From positions 1 to 5,901 of the forward strand of contig JAJFFI010000254.1 of assembly GCA_021776755.1 (NCBI GenBank): 5,901 nt of DNA, read 5' to 3'. Source of the stretch: Alphaproteobacteria bacterium. Lineage in GTDB: Bacteria; Pseudomonadota; Alphaproteobacteria; JAJFFI01. Shown one piece after another: positions 5,335-5,901 of this stretch. A program made the translations under genes and the position numbers. The notes under the pieces were generated by a model. The model searched no databases, was not told the origin of the DNA, and saw nothing but the letters and a program-made list of their open reading frames with translations. How positions within the stretch are numbered: position 1 is the first letter of the stretch; each line of letters starts with the position of its first letter.

Positions 5335-5400
5335 ACCGTAAAGCGATTTCTCCGCTCCGCATTGCTCGCGCAATGCTCCGGTCGAAATGACGCACAGGGT
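5335..5400 (-). repeat. Right composite repeat flanking the GIY-YIG gene, with internal hairpin
   Basis: This is the inverted partner of 4977-5029. ACCGTAAAGCGATTTCTCC (5335-5353) is the inner arm, and GGTCGAAATGACG (5380-5392), extended to 5400, is the outer arm. The middle is 26 bases, against 13 on the left. It contains a perfect hairpin: GCATTGC (5359-5365), loop TCGC, GCAATGC (5370-5376). No T-run follows, so it is not a typical terminator, although it lies between convergent genes. Confidence 0.88.
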
Positions 5401-5428
5401 TTGCTGCCGGCTAACCGCCAACAGCCCC

Positions 5429-5901
5429 CTACGGCATCAGCCAAGCCGTTTCGATGACCAGCTTCCTGATTAGCGCGCGCACGAAATTCTCGCGGTTTGC
5501 CCGCAAGGCAAACGCGCCCGGGCCGCCGATCACCCGCTGGCGAAAGAACGTCAGCGCGTCCATTGGCGGTGTTTCGGACCGGAGCCGCCTGTCATCGGGC
5601 AGCTCGATCGCGAGGCCGTTGATCGTGATCCCCTTGCGGATTGCCTCGGCCCGGCGCGAGGCCAGAAGGCCCTGGGGCGCGGGGTCGTTGCCCGAAATGT
5701 CGATCACCCGGCGGTCCGCGGTAAACGGCGCCCAGCCGATCTCGGTAATGCCCTGCCGGATGGCACCCGACAGCGATGTGCCGCCGCCGATGAACCAGCA
5801 GCGCCGTTTGAGCGTCGCCGCGAAATCGGCAGCGTCCCGGGCGCTCGCGATGATCTGCCAGCGCACGCAGCGCCATTGCACCGCATTGTCCGACCAGACG
5901 A
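5429..5901 (-). CDS. DUF1194 (von Willebrand A-like) protein, C-terminal part (cut by window edge)
   Basis: The frame enters from the right edge without a start and ends at TAG 5429-5431, giving about 156 residues. It begins VWSDNAVQWRCVRW. Landmarks of the DUF1194 family follow: FIGGGTSLSGAI (likely MIDAS-type Thr loop), RRVIDISGNDPAPQG, a long GITINGLAIEL strand, FFRQRVIGGPGAFAL, and an ending NFVRALIRKLVIE. The family has a von Willebrand A fold and in alphaproteobacteria is usually secreted. Its role is unknown, and the N-terminal signal and DxSxS motif would lie beyond the window. Possible starts inside the window (such as GTG at 5881) are unlikely, because family-like sequence continues upstream of them. 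It converges on the GIY-YIG cassette. Confidence 0.85.
   Translation of the reverse strand, partial: VWSDNAVQWRCVRWQIIASARDAADFAATLKRRCWFIGGGTSLSGAIRQGITEIGWAPFTADRRVIDISGNDPAPQGLLASRRAEAIRKGITINGLAIELPDDRRLRSETPPMDALTFFRQRVIGGPGAFALRANRENFVRALIRKLVIETAWLMP

Noticed and set aside
4971..5410. Target-site duplication around the GIY-YIG cassette
   Set aside because: The bases outside the repeats do not form a convincing direct repeat. The ACCC similarity is inverted and belongs to the repeat arms.
1..5901. tRNA, rRNA or CRISPR array
   Set aside because: No cloverleaf-like segment, rRNA-like stretch or regularly spaced repeat series was seen on either strand.

Overview
The window is high-GC DNA (by eye around 65%) with dense protein coding on both strands. 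It contains two twin-arginine (Tat) signal peptides, a DUF1194 protein, a DUF6789-like membrane protein and a small ribbon-helix-helix protein of a kind common in alphaproteobacteria. I infer an alphaproteobacterium, possibly of the Rhodospirillales/Rhizobiales type; the genus cannot be read from the sequence.

Layout, left to right. (1) 1-190, minus: the 5' part of a DUF6789-like membrane protein, divergent from (2) 320-1669, plus: a 12-helix MFS transporter with a near-perfect Shine-Dalgarno. (3) 1679-3124, minus: a Tat-exported multicopper oxidase with all four copper motifs, convergent with the transporter. (4) 3143-3307, minus: a 54-residue ribbon-helix-helix protein lying 18 bp upstream of the oxidase and probably in its operon. 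(5) 3308-3506: an AT-rich control region between divergent genes, with a 17-bp inverted repeat, five CATAC/GTATG units and a 14-bp tandem duplication. (6) 3507-3971, plus: a small Tat-exported protein whose mature part looks like a LexA/UmuD (S24) or signal-peptidase fold, with Ser72 and Lys109 spaced as in LexA. (7) 3972-4236: a gene-free stretch with a good intrinsic terminator. (8) 4237-4959, plus: a HAD hydrolase of the haloacid dehalogenase type II family. (9) 4977-5400: a single-domain GIY-YIG nuclease gene flanked tightly by inverted copies of a composite repeat. (10) 5429-5901, minus: the C-terminal part of a DUF1194 (von Willebrand A-like) protein, cut by the window edge.

How they may work together: the ribbon-helix-helix gene, the multicopper oxidase and the divergent exported protein share one control region, and both larger products leave the cytoplasm by the Tat pathway. 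They therefore look like one small regulon acting in the periplasm, but its signal and substrate are not visible. The GIY-YIG gene with its repeats looks like an independent, possibly mobile unit between unrelated genes. The two strongest leads are that repeat-bounded nuclease cassette and the exported LexA-like protein beside the operator cluster.
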